A stretch of 64,000 nt of DNA from Caldilineaceae bacterium (GCA_026645575.1 JAPKMW010000001.1:186001-250000); one strand, 5' to 3'; shown: positions 6,118 through 16,335, numbered from the stretch's first letter. Translations and numbers: made by a program. Notes: generated from the letters alone by a model not told the origin.

Positions 6118-8763
6118 ATGAGTTTACAAACAATTGCCACTGCCTGTGGACGCCATTTGTCCTTACGCGGCTTCTGGTCAGCAGCATCAGTGATCCTGCT
6201 TCTGCTGTTGGTCATGGCAACCCCACAGATCGCCTTTGCGCAACCGGATCCCCCGGATCCGGAGAACGCCAATCCCCGGTCAGCGACTACGACGGAAGAT
6301 ACAACTGTGTCTATCGATACAGGTGTTGAGTTTGATCCTCGCTATCAGGTTGTTGTGGTGGTGCCCGGCCCTGCTCATGGCACCGTTAGCCAAGGCGGCA
6401 CGTTGGTCCCCCCTACCAACTTCATCATTAATTACACACCAGGTGCTAACCAAGTGGCGCCGGTCAGCTTTTCGTACCAAATTTGTACCGTTCTCGTCGT
6501 GCCTACCCGTTGTGGTCAGAGCGCTTTGGTGACAGTTGGCATTACGCCGGTCAACGATCCGCCGCAGACGCTACTGGATATGGCTACGGTGGTCTATGGA
6601 CAGTCAGTGCTGATTCCTGTTCTAAGCAATGACAATGGCGGCGCCAACGAAAGTGATACTGCTACGCTCGTTAGCGTTGGTAGCCCCGGCGCCGGCAACG
6701 GTACGACAGCGGTCGAAGGCAATCAGGTTCGCTACACCGCGCCCGCCCTTCCCAATCTGTGCAATCCCACAACCGTGAACTTCACCTATCAAGCCCAGGA
6801 TAGCAGTGGCAATCAGGCAACCGGCCAGGTTAGTGTCAAAGTTAATTGCCCTGGCATGCCCACGCTTAAATTGAGTGAACCCTATGGCTACAGCGGCCAT
6901 ACTTTCAAGATCGATGTCATTCTGGACAGTGCTGATGTCAACATCTCCGCGGTGGACTTTACCCTCAACTATTACCAATGTCTCACCGATGTGGATGTGC
7001 CGACCAATAATCAGTTAGCAGATGATGTGACAACGACCCTGCCGGCGGGTAGTTTCTACTTCCAGCCTGCCGATACAGATGCCCCGCCTGCTCCCGGTGC
7101 GCTACGCATGATTGCGGCTTCGACCACCAGCCCGGCGGCGATTCTGGCCGGTCCTGGCGCTAGTGCCACCCGAACCATCGCCACTGTGCAATTCCGCGCA
7201 ACAGCCTTACCGGGCAATGTCATCTGTCCATCAGTTATGTTCGACTTTACCTTTGTCGATCAGCTTAACAACCCCATCACGGGGTTCACCAGCACCGCCG
7301 GTACGCCAACGACCGGTAATGGCACCCCCAAGATCATCACATTAGATGCCACCAAGCTGAACAACAAGCCGACCAATCTGATGTTGAGCAGTAACAAAGT
7401 AAATGAGAATTCGCCCTGGAATACCTTTATCGGTAAATTCTCGGCTACCGACCTAGATGCAGGCGACACCTTGAGCTATGGTTTTTACCTGCCATATGGC
7501 AACAGCAATGGCAGCTTCTTGATCCGCCCGTTAGCCTTCAACAATGATGAGCTGGCGACCGGCGCCGTCGGTTTAGCTTCAGGTTTCTACTCGATCACCG
7601 TCGGCGCCATGGACAACTTTGGTGGTCTCATCACCAAGACGTTCACCATCGAAGTGGTGGATGTCAATGCTGCGCCGAACGCCATTGATGATGGCAACCC
7701 CGTCGCGATTCCCGCCCCCGGCGTCACGAATATCAATGTGTTACTGAATGATAACGACAATGGTGACTTCCCAGCCGATCCAGCCTGCACCAATTGCAGT
7801 GTGGTCTCGGTGACGAATGGCAGCAAGGGTATTGTCATCAACCAAGGGACGAACGTGCGTTATATTCCGACGGATGCCAAGTACACTGGCAATGATGTTT
7901 TCAGTTATGTGATGACTGACAACGACGCGCCAAATGCACTGACTGACCAGGCTAAAGTGACAGTGACTGTGTCGGCGGAAGTCTACCCGGCTGATCATCC
8001 AGTAGTTGCTTTGCGCGGTACAGAAGTGAAACTGGGCGACTGTAACGGCAGTGGCGCATTGGAAGCCGGCGACCTGACCTCTACTGGTCTCGAAATCTTC
8101 GATGGCGACGGCAACCTCTGGTACGACATCTACAAAGGAACGCGCACCACCTTCAGCCCGCGTGGCTGTAACTCCAACCAGGATAATTTGCTGGATGCCG
8201 GTGACATTATCTGCACGGCCAAGAAGATCTTTAACTCTGCCTTTGTCTGTGGCTCCACCCTGTTGGCGGCCAATGCCAATGCGGCGAATCTGACGGTTGG
8301 CACGGTGAGTGCAACGCCTGGTGCGACGGTGCAAGTGCCTGTCCAACTCAGCACGGCCGGCCATTCCGTGGCGGCAGCGGCCTTTGCCGTTGACTTCAAC
8401 GGTGATGAATTGAGCTTTGATGCCACCGACGCCAATAATGACGGTCTGCCTGATGCCGTAAGCTTGCAGGCGCCGGATGGTCTGTTGGCAATCGCCACCT
8501 ATAATGCCGATGAAAGCCGCATCGAAATTGTGATCTCCGGCTTGATCCCGCCCTTCCCGCTGTTGAGCGATGGCGCTGTGGCCACCGTCAATCTGGCGGT
8601 CAAGGAAGGCGTCAACGTGACCGAATCGAAAGTTACGTTGGTCAACAGCTCCCTCGGCAACGATGAAGGGCAGTCGTTGCCATTGGAAGTGACCGACGGC
8701 GCTATCCAAATTGGTGCGCAACCGGCGAATCGCGTTCTGTTGCCGCTGATTCGGATGCAGTAG
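6118..8763 (+). CDS. Secreted cadherin-like protein with dockerin and two cohesin-like domains
   Basis: Predicted surface or matrix protein of 881 residues. The ATG at 6118 follows TTTGGAGGCAAATT (good SD) and gives a signal peptide ending QIAFA before QPDPP; an in-frame ATG at 6064 lacks these. Order: two Ig/cadherin-like domains (about 30-245), a cohesin-like beta domain (about 247-410, starting PTLKLSEPYGYSGHTFKIDV), further cadherin-like domains (about 420-630), a dockerin (about 637-705), and a second cohesin-like domain (about 725-865, LTVGTVSATPGATVQVPVQL). The dockerin has two calcium loops, DCNGSGALEAGD and NSNQDNLLDAGD. The protein ends RVLLPLIRMQ, the tail shared by seven proteins in this window. 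The next two genes also carry cohesin-like domains, which suggests non-cellulosomal cohesin-dockerin assembly. No catalytic domain is visible. Confidence 0.8.
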   Translation: MSLQTIATACGRHLSLRGFWSAASVILLLLLVMATPQIAFAQPDPPDPENANPRSATTTEDTTVSIDTGVEFDPRYQVVVVVPGPAHGTVSQGGTLVPPTNFIINYTPGANQVAPVSFSYQICTVLVVPTRCGQSALVTVGITPVNDPPQTLLDMATVVYGQSVLIPVLSNDNGGANESDTATLVSVGSPGAGNGTTAVEGNQVRYTAPALPNLCNPTTVNFTYQAQDSSGNQATGQVSVKVNCPGMPTLKLSEPYGYSGHTFKIDVILDSADVNISAVDFTLNYYQCLTDVDVPTNNQLADDVTTTLPAGSFYFQPADTDAPPAPGALRMIAASTTSPAAILAGPGASATRTIATVQFRATALPGNVICPSVMFDFTFVDQLNNPITGFTSTAGTPTTGNGTPKIITLDATKLNNKPTNLMLSSNKVNENSPWNTFIGKFSATDLDAGDTLSYGFYLPYGNSNGSFLIRPLAFNNDELATGAVGLASGFYSITVGAMDNFGGLITKTFTIEVVDVNAAPNAIDDGNPVAIPAPGVTNINVLLNDNDNGDFPADPACTNCSVVSVTNGSKGIVINQGTNVRYIPTDAKYTGNDVFSYVMTDNDAPNALTDQAKVTVTVSAEVYPADHPVVALRGTEVKLGDCNGSGALEAGDLTSTGLEIFDGDGNLWYDIYKGTRTTFSPRGCNSNQDNLLDAGDIICTAKKIFNSAFVCGSTLLAANANAANLTVGTVSATPGATVQVPVQLSTAGHSVAAAAFAVDFNGDELSFDATDANNDGLPDAVSLQAPDGLLAIATYNADESRIEIVISGLIPPFPLLSDGAVATVNLAVKEGVNVTESKVTLVNSSLGNDEGQSLPLEVTDGAIQIGAQPANRVLLPLIRMQ

Positions 8764-8945
8764 TTCGCGGCGGTGATTTTCTAGCAAGGTAGGCCGTTCG
8801 CTGCCCAAGGTGGGCTGTACCCGCAATCTGTGTAAAGTTGATGCTGTGCCAAAAGCGCAAGTCCTTTTATACAATTTGCGGGTATACCCTACCCCTGTCC
8901 CGGGTAATAGCGAACTGCCTACGCTGATTGATAAGGGGAATCCCC

Positions 8946-10310
8946 ATGCGTTTCAGAACGATCTTTGTGCATTTTGTTTTATATGGCGCCTTGTTATTTT
9001 TGCTTGCCGTCACTGCCCAAGCGGCTACCCGTAATCCTGCCTATTCGCTGGTACGATTGTTTGCTGCTGGTCCTTCCCTGGCGATTGATTTTAGCGCGAC
9101 GGCATCACCAGGGGCAACCATAACCGTTCCCGTTGTCTTTAATAGTAATGGCAATAACGTCGGCGCAATAAGTTTAGCCATCGAGTATGATCAACGTTGT
9201 TTACAATATGTTTCCTCTACCTATCAACCTGGTTTTGAACCATTCTTTACTTCGGATACTTCTTCCGGCGCCATTGGTGAGTTAAATCGAGCTTTCCTTG
9301 CTTTAACTGGCCTGCCGGCGACGCTGGATCCCCTAGTTGAATTTCAATTTTTGGTGAGGAGCGATGCAAACACTTGCCCACCGGGGACGACAACATCGCT
9401 CCGCTTTGCCCCTGATCAACTCCCTACCTTTGGCGCCATTGACGGCTCACCGCTCACTAGCGGCGCCATAACCAACGGCTCGATAACGGTTGACGTGACG
9501 CCAACAGCGACACCGACCGTTCCAACGGCCACGCCAACAGTGCCAACGGCCACGCCAACGGTTCCAACGGCCACGCCAACGGTTCCAACGGCCACGCCAA
9601 CGGTTCCAACAGCCACATCGACCGTGCCAACGGCGACATCGACCGTACCAACAGCCACATCGACCGTGCCAACGGCGACATCGACCGTACCAACAGCCAC
9701 ATCGACCGTGCCAACAGCCACATCGACCGTGCCAACAGCCACATCGACCGTGCCAACGGCGACACCGACGGCGCCAACCGCCACATCAACGGCAACGCCA
9801 ACAGTGTCAGCAACCCCTTCCATTACGCCGACCGGCACCTTGCCCACGGCCACGCCCACGAACACGGCAACACCCACCCCGTTGGTGGCAACTGTGACGC
9901 CCACTTCCACACCTACCGCCACGCCAACATTGATCGGAACGACCCCTGCCTCCATCGTTCAAACCTTTGTTGCCGAACTTATTAATGATGATCCGCCAAT
10001 GGTGCGGTTAATATGGCAAACCTCGCTTGAGGTCGATAGCGCTGGCTTCTACATCTACCGTAAACGCGGTGACGGTAGCAGTGACTTCATCCCATTGACC
10101 GGCTTGATTCCTGCTGAGGGGGCGCCAGGCGTCTACGAATATCGTGATGAGGATGTCGAGGTCGGGTCCGAGTATAGCTATCTGTTGGTCGAAAAGAAAG
10201 CCGACGGCACGCTCGTCACCTACCCTGCGTTGATTCAACGGATCGTAATCGTTAGCGGAACCGCCAACCATGCACTCTGGTTGCCATTGGTTGTACGACC
10301 AGAAGAATAA
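8946..10310 (+). CDS. Secreted cohesin-like / Thr-Pro linker / FN3-like protein
   Basis: Predicted extracellular protein of 454 residues. ATG at 8946 follows AAGGGGAATCCCC and starts a signal peptide (MRFRTIFVHF... ending AQA). After it comes a cohesin-like domain (about 35-180, SLAIDFSATASPGATITVPV). A long linker of TVPTAT-type six-residue units follows (about 185-330), and a C-terminal FN3-like domain (about 340-440, RLIWQTSLEVDSAGFYIYRK). The tail is HALWLPLVVRPEE. The linker DNA (about 9500-9775) is an 18-bp tandem array, so its length may vary between strains. The next gene has the same architecture and about the same C-terminal domain, so they are probably duplicates. Role inferred: scaffold or ligand partner for the dockerin upstream. 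Confidence 0.75.
   Translation: MRFRTIFVHFVLYGALLFLLAVTAQAATRNPAYSLVRLFAAGPSLAIDFSATASPGATITVPVVFNSNGNNVGAISLAIEYDQRCLQYVSSTYQPGFEPFFTSDTSSGAIGELNRAFLALTGLPATLDPLVEFQFLVRSDANTCPPGTTTSLRFAPDQLPTFGAIDGSPLTSGAITNGSITVDVTPTATPTVPTATPTVPTATPTVPTATPTVPTATPTVPTATSTVPTATSTVPTATSTVPTATSTVPTATSTVPTATSTVPTATSTVPTATPTAPTATSTATPTVSATPSITPTGTLPTATPTNTATPTPLVATVTPTSTPTATPTLIGTTPASIVQTFVAELINDDPPMVRLIWQTSLEVDSAGFYIYRKRGDGSSDFIPLTGLIPAEGAPGVYEYRDEDVEVGSEYSYLLVEKKADGTLVTYPALIQRIVIVSGTANHALWLPLVVRPEE
9500..9775. repeat. 18-bp tandem repeats encoding the Thr-Pro linker
   Basis: About 13 units of a degenerate 18-mer (ACCGTGCCAACAGCCACA type) coding for TVPTAT. Neighbouring units are nearly identical, in two blocks (ACGCCA versus ACATCG endings), as expected from replication slippage and homogenisation. 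All changes keep the frame. Confidence 0.85.
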
Positions 10311-10392
10311 AAGTCTTATCTGTTATACAGATGGAGCCAAGCGGTTCGGTTCCATCTGTAGCGTTCTTAGAAAAGAGCAACTTGGGACACCT

Positions 10393-11664
10393 ATGCGCTT
10401 TACTGTTCACCCGCTACCGCTTTTCCGTGGCTCAACCGAAATAGAGGGGCGCTCGCTCCCAGCTTCCGGGCAGGTCTGGCCCGCTGCCCTCGTCATCGGC
10501 TATTCTCTGCCCGGAAGCTGGGCCGGTTCCCCCTTTGGCTTTTCTCTGCTCTCTTTTCTCTTGTTCGTCCTGGCCTTGCTGGTGATCGACTTGGCGCCTG
10601 CTGCGGCAGTACCATTGCCCCAAGGGCAGGCGGCTGGGCCGATCCATCCCTTGCGCACATCATCAGTAACCGTCAACCAGGACGGCCCCCTTTTGGCAAT
10701 CGTTTCCCCCGCGCCCGTGACGACCGGACAAGTGATCACCATTGCCATCCATTTTCAAAACAATGGTTTCAACATCGTGGCCACCTCCTTTGCGCTTGAT
10801 CTGGATCAAAGCTGTCTAGCCTTTGACCCGACCGATCAAAACAAAGATGGCCGACCGGACGCTATTAAGTTTCATACCCCGGCCGGTTTCAGCGCTACGG
10901 CAGCGGTCAATGACGAGGATCGTGACAGTGAAATAGACTTTTTGCTGGCTGACTATTTCCCGCCCTTTACCACGTTGCCCGACCGGGCGCCATTAATCGA
11001 AATTGGCCTGCGCACTATCTGTCAACCCGCGACCGACGCCACCATAGGTGCGCCTGTCCGCTTTGCTGCCGACCCGGCGCCCAGTTTTGGCAGCAGCAAC
11101 GGTGCGTCGATACCGGGGATGGCGATCGACGGCGCCGTGACGATTCAGGGGTCGGTTGTCACCGCCACCCCTATCGCAACCCCTACTGCCACGGCTAGGG
11201 TAACACCAGCCGGCCCGGCCACCAGCACGCCGACGACGCAGGCGACTTCCGTTCCGACAAGCGGGCCGACCATTACCCCAATGCCCACGTTGTTGCCCAC
11301 CACCTTCCCGACCACGGTACTGGATCATTTTGCCGCAACGACAACGGCAGGCGGCATCCAACTGGGATGGCAAACCCGTTTTGAGGCGGCGACCGCAGGT
11401 TTTTATTTGTATCGGAAACGGGTTGATCTTCAGAGTAGTAGCTTTGACTTTCAACTTATCACCCCCCTGTTGCCTGGTCAGGGTAGCGCAGGCGGTCTCT
11501 ATCAGGTGCAGGATGTGGAAGTGGAGCCGGCGGCGCGCTATCTCTACCTGCTTGTAGAAGAGAAAGCCGATGGCGCACACCTGGCCTATGTGGACTTCAT
11601 GGTGTCAGTGACGCTGACCGAGCCACAGCGCCATCAAGCCTGGTTGCCGCTGATCAGACGCTAG
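10393..11664 (+). CDS. Secreted cohesin-like / FN3-like protein, paralogue of the preceding gene
   Basis: 423 residues from the ATG at 10393. An upstream in-frame ATG at 10270 lies inside the previous gene and is unlikely. The N-terminus is long, with a hydrophobic segment around residues 50-75 (FSLLSFLLFVLALLVIDLAP) as signal or anchor. A cohesin-like domain follows (about 90-255, LLAIVSPAPVTTGQVITIAI), then a short Thr/Pro linker and an FN3-like domain (about 310-410, QLGWQTRFEAATAGFYLYRK). The tail is RHQAWLPLIRR. Domain order and the C-terminal domain match the upstream gene, but the linker is short and not tandemly repeated. Function inferred as surface scaffold; no enzyme signature. Confidence 0.7.
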   Translation: MRFTVHPLPLFRGSTEIEGRSLPASGQVWPAALVIGYSLPGSWAGSPFGFSLLSFLLFVLALLVIDLAPAAAVPLPQGQAAGPIHPLRTSSVTVNQDGPLLAIVSPAPVTTGQVITIAIHFQNNGFNIVATSFALDLDQSCLAFDPTDQNKDGRPDAIKFHTPAGFSATAAVNDEDRDSEIDFLLADYFPPFTTLPDRAPLIEIGLRTICQPATDATIGAPVRFAADPAPSFGSSNGASIPGMAIDGAVTIQGSVVTATPIATPTATARVTPAGPATSTPTTQATSVPTSGPTITPMPTLLPTTFPTTVLDHFAATTTAGGIQLGWQTRFEAATAGFYLYRKRVDLQSSSFDFQLITPLLPGQGSAGGLYQVQDVEVEPAARYLYLLVEEKADGAHLAYVDFMVSVTLTEPQRHQAWLPLIRR

Positions 11665-11709
11665 ACGCATTACTATTTTCATTTTTAGCAAATTTGTGAG
11701 GAATAATCC

Positions 11710-14700
11710 ATGATCCCCAACACACTTCGTATACCCACAGCCCGCACAGAAAGTAACGCATTCCCGCTCTACAAAGTGTACCTTTCCGGCGCGCGTTGGT
11801 ATCGTTCTCAACCCAACCGGCCAGCGCGTCAACGGCGACACCCATGGGTTTGCGCGTTACGGACACTGTTGGGGCTGCTGGCATTTCTCCTGCTAGCGGG
11901 CCTGCCCGCTGCCGTCCGCGCCCAGGCCACCTCCGCCACCAATCCCGATCTGACCGGGCGTTGCGGCCTGGATATTGTGCTGGCCGTGGATGAGTCAGGT
12001 TCGTTTCAGGGCTTTGAAGCGCCGATCCGCTATGGTGTGCGCGGCCTGTTGGATCTGTTGGCCGACACCGGCGCACGCGTCGCTCTGGTTGAATTTAACC
12101 TGGATGCGCGCGCCCCGCTGGGGGAAACTTACCTGCCGGTGACTGCCGGGACGGGTGGCACACTGGACGCCGGCGGCGCCTTTGATCTCTATCTCAACAA
12201 TAATTATCAACCGCAGGGCAATACCAACTGGGAAGCGGCCTTCCTCAAAATTGAGGAGATCAACCGCACACAAGGCGCCGCCCCCTTGGTCATCTTCCTG
12301 ACCGATGGCGACCCCAATGCCTATATCAGTCAATTCGGCAATGTTAGCGCCGGCGACGGCGCCACTTCGCTCGCCGAGGCCATCCCTGCGGTCAATCTGG
12401 TAAAGGCGCAAGGTTCCCATATTTTTGCGGTGGGCATCGGCGCACAACCGGCGGATGAAGCCAAGTTAATCGCTGTCTCCGGCCCGGACCGCTTGCCTGG
12501 CGCCACCTTGCGCAGCGGCCAGGCCGACTATGTAATGACCACCCTGAGCGGTCTGGAAACGACCTTGCGCCGGATCGCCTTTGAGCTATGCGCCGCTTCG
12601 TTAAGTGTGATCAAGCGGGAAAATCTGGGCGACGGTCAAGGCTACCAACTCAAAGCGGGGCAACTCTTTACCGCTACCGTCGCCATTACCGAAAATGGTC
12701 AACCGGCTGACGCCTATGAATGGCTTGCGCCAGTGGCAGGCGCAGCCAGTACTGTCGGTTTGAGCCAACCATTGCTCACCAACAGTAATGGTGTAGCGCG
12801 CTGGCAATGGGCGCCCGGCTCTACCCAATCGCCCCAGCCCTGGGCGGCCAGCCTCACCCTAGCAGAAAGCCCCTCGCCAAACCTGACGGTGGTGGCCGCG
12901 ACTTGCACCCGCAAAAGCCTGGACGCCAACGGCAACTTTTCGGTCAGTACGCTCTCGATTTTGCCCCTACCCGCCCCATTGACCGTGACACCAAACGATC
13001 TGATCACCTGCGACATCCGCAATGCCGGCCTGGGGGTGACGGTGCGGAAAAAAGCATCACCGCTGGTTGTGCCGGAGAGCGGCGGCGATGTTCTCTTCAC
13101 CTTTGAGGTGACAAACCAAAGCGCAACTAATGTGCGCTTGAGCGCGCTCAACGACACGGTCTTTGGCAACCTGCACAACCAAGGGACCTGTGTGGCCGGC
13201 GGCTTTAATGTGATCGGCGCCGGCGAGACTTATAGCTGCACCCTCACCAAACGGCTGGCCGGCAACGCTGGCGCGCCGCATCAGAATACCGTCACCGCCA
13301 CGGTCGTCGATCCCAACCAAAATAGCGTCACGGCGCAGGCGTCCGCCACTGTAACCTTTAGTGACGCCCAGCCGGCGGTCACACTCACTCGCAGCGCTGC
13401 CCCGGAGACCCTCAACGAGCCGGGCGGCGCCGTACTCTACACCGTGGAGTTGACCAATCAGAATGCTGGCGAAGCGGCCACGCTGACAACGTTAACGGAT
13501 ACCCCCTATGGCGATGTGACGACCGTCGGCGGCGCCATTCAGCAGACCACCTGCGTACTGCCCAGACCATTGGCGCCGGCAGGCCAATCGGGGGCCACCT
13601 ACCGTTGTACCTTTACCGTCCAACTCACCGGCGTCCCTGGCCCTTATACCGACACCCTCACCGCAACACTCCAAGATGACGACGGCAACAGTCTGACGCT
13701 GACCAAAGAGCAACTGGTGACGATTGTCAACACCCCGCCCGCCGCCACCCTGAATGTGACGCCGTCGCCGGCTGTCTTTCCCGAACCAGGCGGCCCGGTG
13801 ACTTTCGCCGTGGTTGTTGCCAATACCAGCGCTGCCGAGGGGCTAACCCTGAGCGAATTGACTGATAGCCGCTATGGCAACCTGACGACAACCGGCGGCG
13901 CCATCAGCAGCACCACCTGTCAACTGCCGCAGACGTTGGCGCCTGCTGGTCAACCCAACGCCCGCTATGAATGCACCTTCACCACCAACATAACCGGCAA
14001 CCCCGGCCTCTACCCGAATACCGTCCAGGCGACGGTGGGTGACGATGATGGCGGCGTTCTCCAACTGGCGCGTGAAAGCGGGGTCGAGATCACCGATCTG
14101 CCGGCGTCCCTGGTTGTTACCAAGCGCGCCGCCCGCACGAGTCTCCCCGAACCGGGGGGAAACATGACCTTTACCGTCACTGTCGCCAACACCAGCCAGA
14201 TCGACCATGTACGCATTGACCAGGTGGTCGATGACCAGTTTGGCGTGATCAATGGGAATTGTCAGCCGGCGCTGCCCGCCGATCTGGCGCCACAGCAACA
14301 GATCCGCTGCGTCTTTGTGGCGCCGATTACCGGCGTGGTGGGGCAACGCCATATCAACGAAGTTACCGCCTCCGGCGTCGATGATGATGGCAAGCCTATT
14401 GCCGATCGTGACCAGGAAATTGTCGAGATCACCGACCTGCCGGCGCGCCTCGACATTATCCAGGTCGCCGACCCCGCTAACCTGCCGGAGCCGGGGGGTG
14501 ATGTTACTTTTACCGCCCTGATTGCCAATCTTAGTGCCGTCGATCACATTCGGATTGACCAGGTCGAGACCAACGCCATCAACGAAGATCCCTTCCAGCG
14601 TAGCGCCGCGCTGGCGGTTAGCTGTACGCCGGCCTTGCCGACAACGATCAAGCCTGGAGAGCAGCTACCTTGTCGCTTTACCAAATTTTTCACCGGCCCC

Positions 14701-16335
14701 ATTGGCGCCCGCCACACCAGCCGCGTCACTGTCACCGGCGCTGACGATGACGGTTTGCCGGTGCAACAGAGCGGCTATGAGACGATTGAGATTGTCGATG
14801 TTCCCGCCATCTTGCGTGTGACCCAAAGCGCCAACCCGGTGAGCGTTCCCGAAAGCGGGGGCCTGGTGGAACTGACCGTCCAGGTGCAAAATGGCAGCAG
14901 TGTAGATAGCATTACCCTGCAAAGCTTGACGAATAATCAATTTGGCGATCTGGCGGCGGGCTGTGCCACGCCGTTGCCGCTGACCCTGGCGCCGGGCGCA
15001 ACCCTGACCTGTCGCGCCGACAAGCTGATCCAAGGGGACGCCAATACGTCGATCAGCCTGCACACCACCGCTGCCGGTATGGATGACGATAATCATCCGG
15101 TGCGCGATGAAGACACGCTGACCATCGGCGTCACCGATACACCTTCCGCCATCAAGGTTGTCCAGACCACATCGCCAACGAGTTTGCAAGAGCCGGGGGG
15201 CGTCATGCGTTTTACCGTGGTGGTTGAAAATAGCAGCGCCGTCGATAGTGTGACCATCCAACGGGTGCAGGATAGTCGCTTTGGCGACATCGGCAGTAGT
15301 TGTGTGCCGGCGCTCCCCGCCACCCTTGCCCCACGGAGCCAAGTCGTCTGCCAATTCAGCCGCACGTTGACGGGTGAAGCCGGCACAACCTTTGCCTCAA
15401 CCGTTAGCGCGTCCGGTGTGGACGATGATGGTCAAGCCGTGACCGATTTCGATTTGAGTCATTTGGATGTGATGGATGTGCCACCCCAAGTAACGCTGGC
15501 GGTGACGGCGGCGCCTAATCGGGTCTTGGAAACCGGCGGCCCGGTGACGACAACGGTGGTGTTAGTCAACAACGGGCCGGAAGCGTTGACCCTGGAGCGG
15601 CTCTTTGATAGCGCGGGCAACGATCTGCATAGGCGCGGCGACTGTCGCGTCCCGCAAACGTTGGCCCCCGGTGGCGTCTATCAGTGCGTCTTTACCGCCA
15701 ATGTGGTCGGCGCCGCCTCGACTAGTTACCAACTGGTGGTAACTGCAGAAGTGAGCGACAATGACGGCAACCGTGTCCAAAGTGCCGACGAAGCGGAAAT
15801 TTTCCTGTTGGCGGTTGCGCCTGATCTGGTGTTGACCAAACGGGACCTGCTGTTGGTGGATCAGTTCACCCATGAACAGGATCGGGGCAAGCCCTCCCCC
15901 GGCGACACGCTTGGCTATGAGATTACGGTGCGCAACCGGGGCAACGGCCCGGCGACTAATATCGTCCTCACTGACATTCCCGATACAAGCACCACGTTGG
16001 TGGTCGGCTCCGTACAGAGCAGCAAGGGCGCGGTCATCGTCGGCAATCAGGCTAATCAACAGTTGGTGATGGTTGATGTGGGCGAGATCGCAGCCGGCGA
16101 ACAAGTAACCATCAGCTTTGCTGTGATCATTCGCGAAGGCGCCGGCGCCACCCTGCTGCGCAACCAGGCCACCATCAGCCAGGGCATTACCGGCGCTGCC
16201 GTGGCCGGTTCCGATGACCCGGATACCCCCTTCTTCGGCGACCCGACCGACACCATTGTTTTTATCCCGCCGACTGCGCTACTGCCGGGCGAAGAACCGC
16301 AACGCCGACTCTTCTTGCCTTTGATCAAGCAGTGA
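11710..16335 (+). CDS. Giant secreted von Willebrand A protein with eight Ig-like repeats and a DUF11-like domain
   Basis: 1541 residues; GAGGAATAATCC precedes the ATG. A long signal region ends near residue 75 (AAVRAQA). A vWA domain follows (about 85-300) with MIDAS residues in DESGS and LTDGDP, so it should bind a metal-dependent ligand. Residues about 440-1360 hold eight repeats of about 112 residues, each opening with a [ILV].V.[KQRS].A.P...E[PS]GG block and ending D-D/N-[DN]-G. Most repeats keep two cysteines, perhaps a disulphide per repeat. A DUF11-like domain (about 1365-1490, KPSPGDTLGYEITVRNRGNG) precedes the tail RRLFLPLIKQ. The design resembles a surface stalk or adhesin. It follows the cohesin genes on the same strand with only 45 bp between. 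Confidence 0.8.
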   Translation: MIPNTLRIPTARTESNAFPLYKVYLSGARWYRSQPNRPARQRRHPWVCALRTLLGLLAFLLLAGLPAAVRAQATSATNPDLTGRCGLDIVLAVDESGSFQGFEAPIRYGVRGLLDLLADTGARVALVEFNLDARAPLGETYLPVTAGTGGTLDAGGAFDLYLNNNYQPQGNTNWEAAFLKIEEINRTQGAAPLVIFLTDGDPNAYISQFGNVSAGDGATSLAEAIPAVNLVKAQGSHIFAVGIGAQPADEAKLIAVSGPDRLPGATLRSGQADYVMTTLSGLETTLRRIAFELCAASLSVIKRENLGDGQGYQLKAGQLFTATVAITENGQPADAYEWLAPVAGAASTVGLSQPLLTNSNGVARWQWAPGSTQSPQPWAASLTLAESPSPNLTVVAATCTRKSLDANGNFSVSTLSILPLPAPLTVTPNDLITCDIRNAGLGVTVRKKASPLVVPESGGDVLFTFEVTNQSATNVRLSALNDTVFGNLHNQGTCVAGGFNVIGAGETYSCTLTKRLAGNAGAPHQNTVTATVVDPNQNSVTAQASATVTFSDAQPAVTLTRSAAPETLNEPGGAVLYTVELTNQNAGEAATLTTLTDTPYGDVTTVGGAIQQTTCVLPRPLAPAGQSGATYRCTFTVQLTGVPGPYTDTLTATLQDDDGNSLTLTKEQLVTIVNTPPAATLNVTPSPAVFPEPGGPVTFAVVVANTSAAEGLTLSELTDSRYGNLTTTGGAISSTTCQLPQTLAPAGQPNARYECTFTTNITGNPGLYPNTVQATVGDDDGGVLQLARESGVEITDLPASLVVTKRAARTSLPEPGGNMTFTVTVANTSQIDHVRIDQVVDDQFGVINGNCQPALPADLAPQQQIRCVFVAPITGVVGQRHINEVTASGVDDDGKPIADRDQEIVEITDLPARLDIIQVADPANLPEPGGDVTFTALIANLSAVDHIRIDQVETNAINEDPFQRSAALAVSCTPALPTTIKPGEQLPCRFTKFFTGPIGARHTSRVTVTGADDDGLPVQQSGYETIEIVDVPAILRVTQSANPVSVPESGGLVELTVQVQNGSSVDSITLQSLTNNQFGDLAAGCATPLPLTLAPGATLTCRADKLIQGDANTSISLHTTAAGMDDDNHPVRDEDTLTIGVTDTPSAIKVVQTTSPTSLQEPGGVMRFTVVVENSSAVDSVTIQRVQDSRFGDIGSSCVPALPATLAPRSQVVCQFSRTLTGEAGTTFASTVSASGVDDDGQAVTDFDLSHLDVMDVPPQVTLAVTAAPNRVLETGGPVTTTVVLVNNGPEALTLERLFDSAGNDLHRRGDCRVPQTLAPGGVYQCVFTANVVGAASTSYQLVVTAEVSDNDGNRVQSADEAEIFLLAVAPDLVLTKRDLLLVDQFTHEQDRGKPSPGDTLGYEITVRNRGNGPATNIVLTDIPDTSTTLVVGSVQSSKGAVIVGNQANQQLVMVDVGEIAAGEQVTISFAVIIREGAGATLLRNQATISQGITGAAVAGSDDPDTPFFGDPTDTIVFIPPTALLPGEEPQRRLFLPLIKQ

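Noticed and set aside
7741..8874. 377-codon minus-strand frame
   Set aside because: Antisense shadow of the dockerin/cohesin gene, whose signal peptide and domain motifs are unmistakable.
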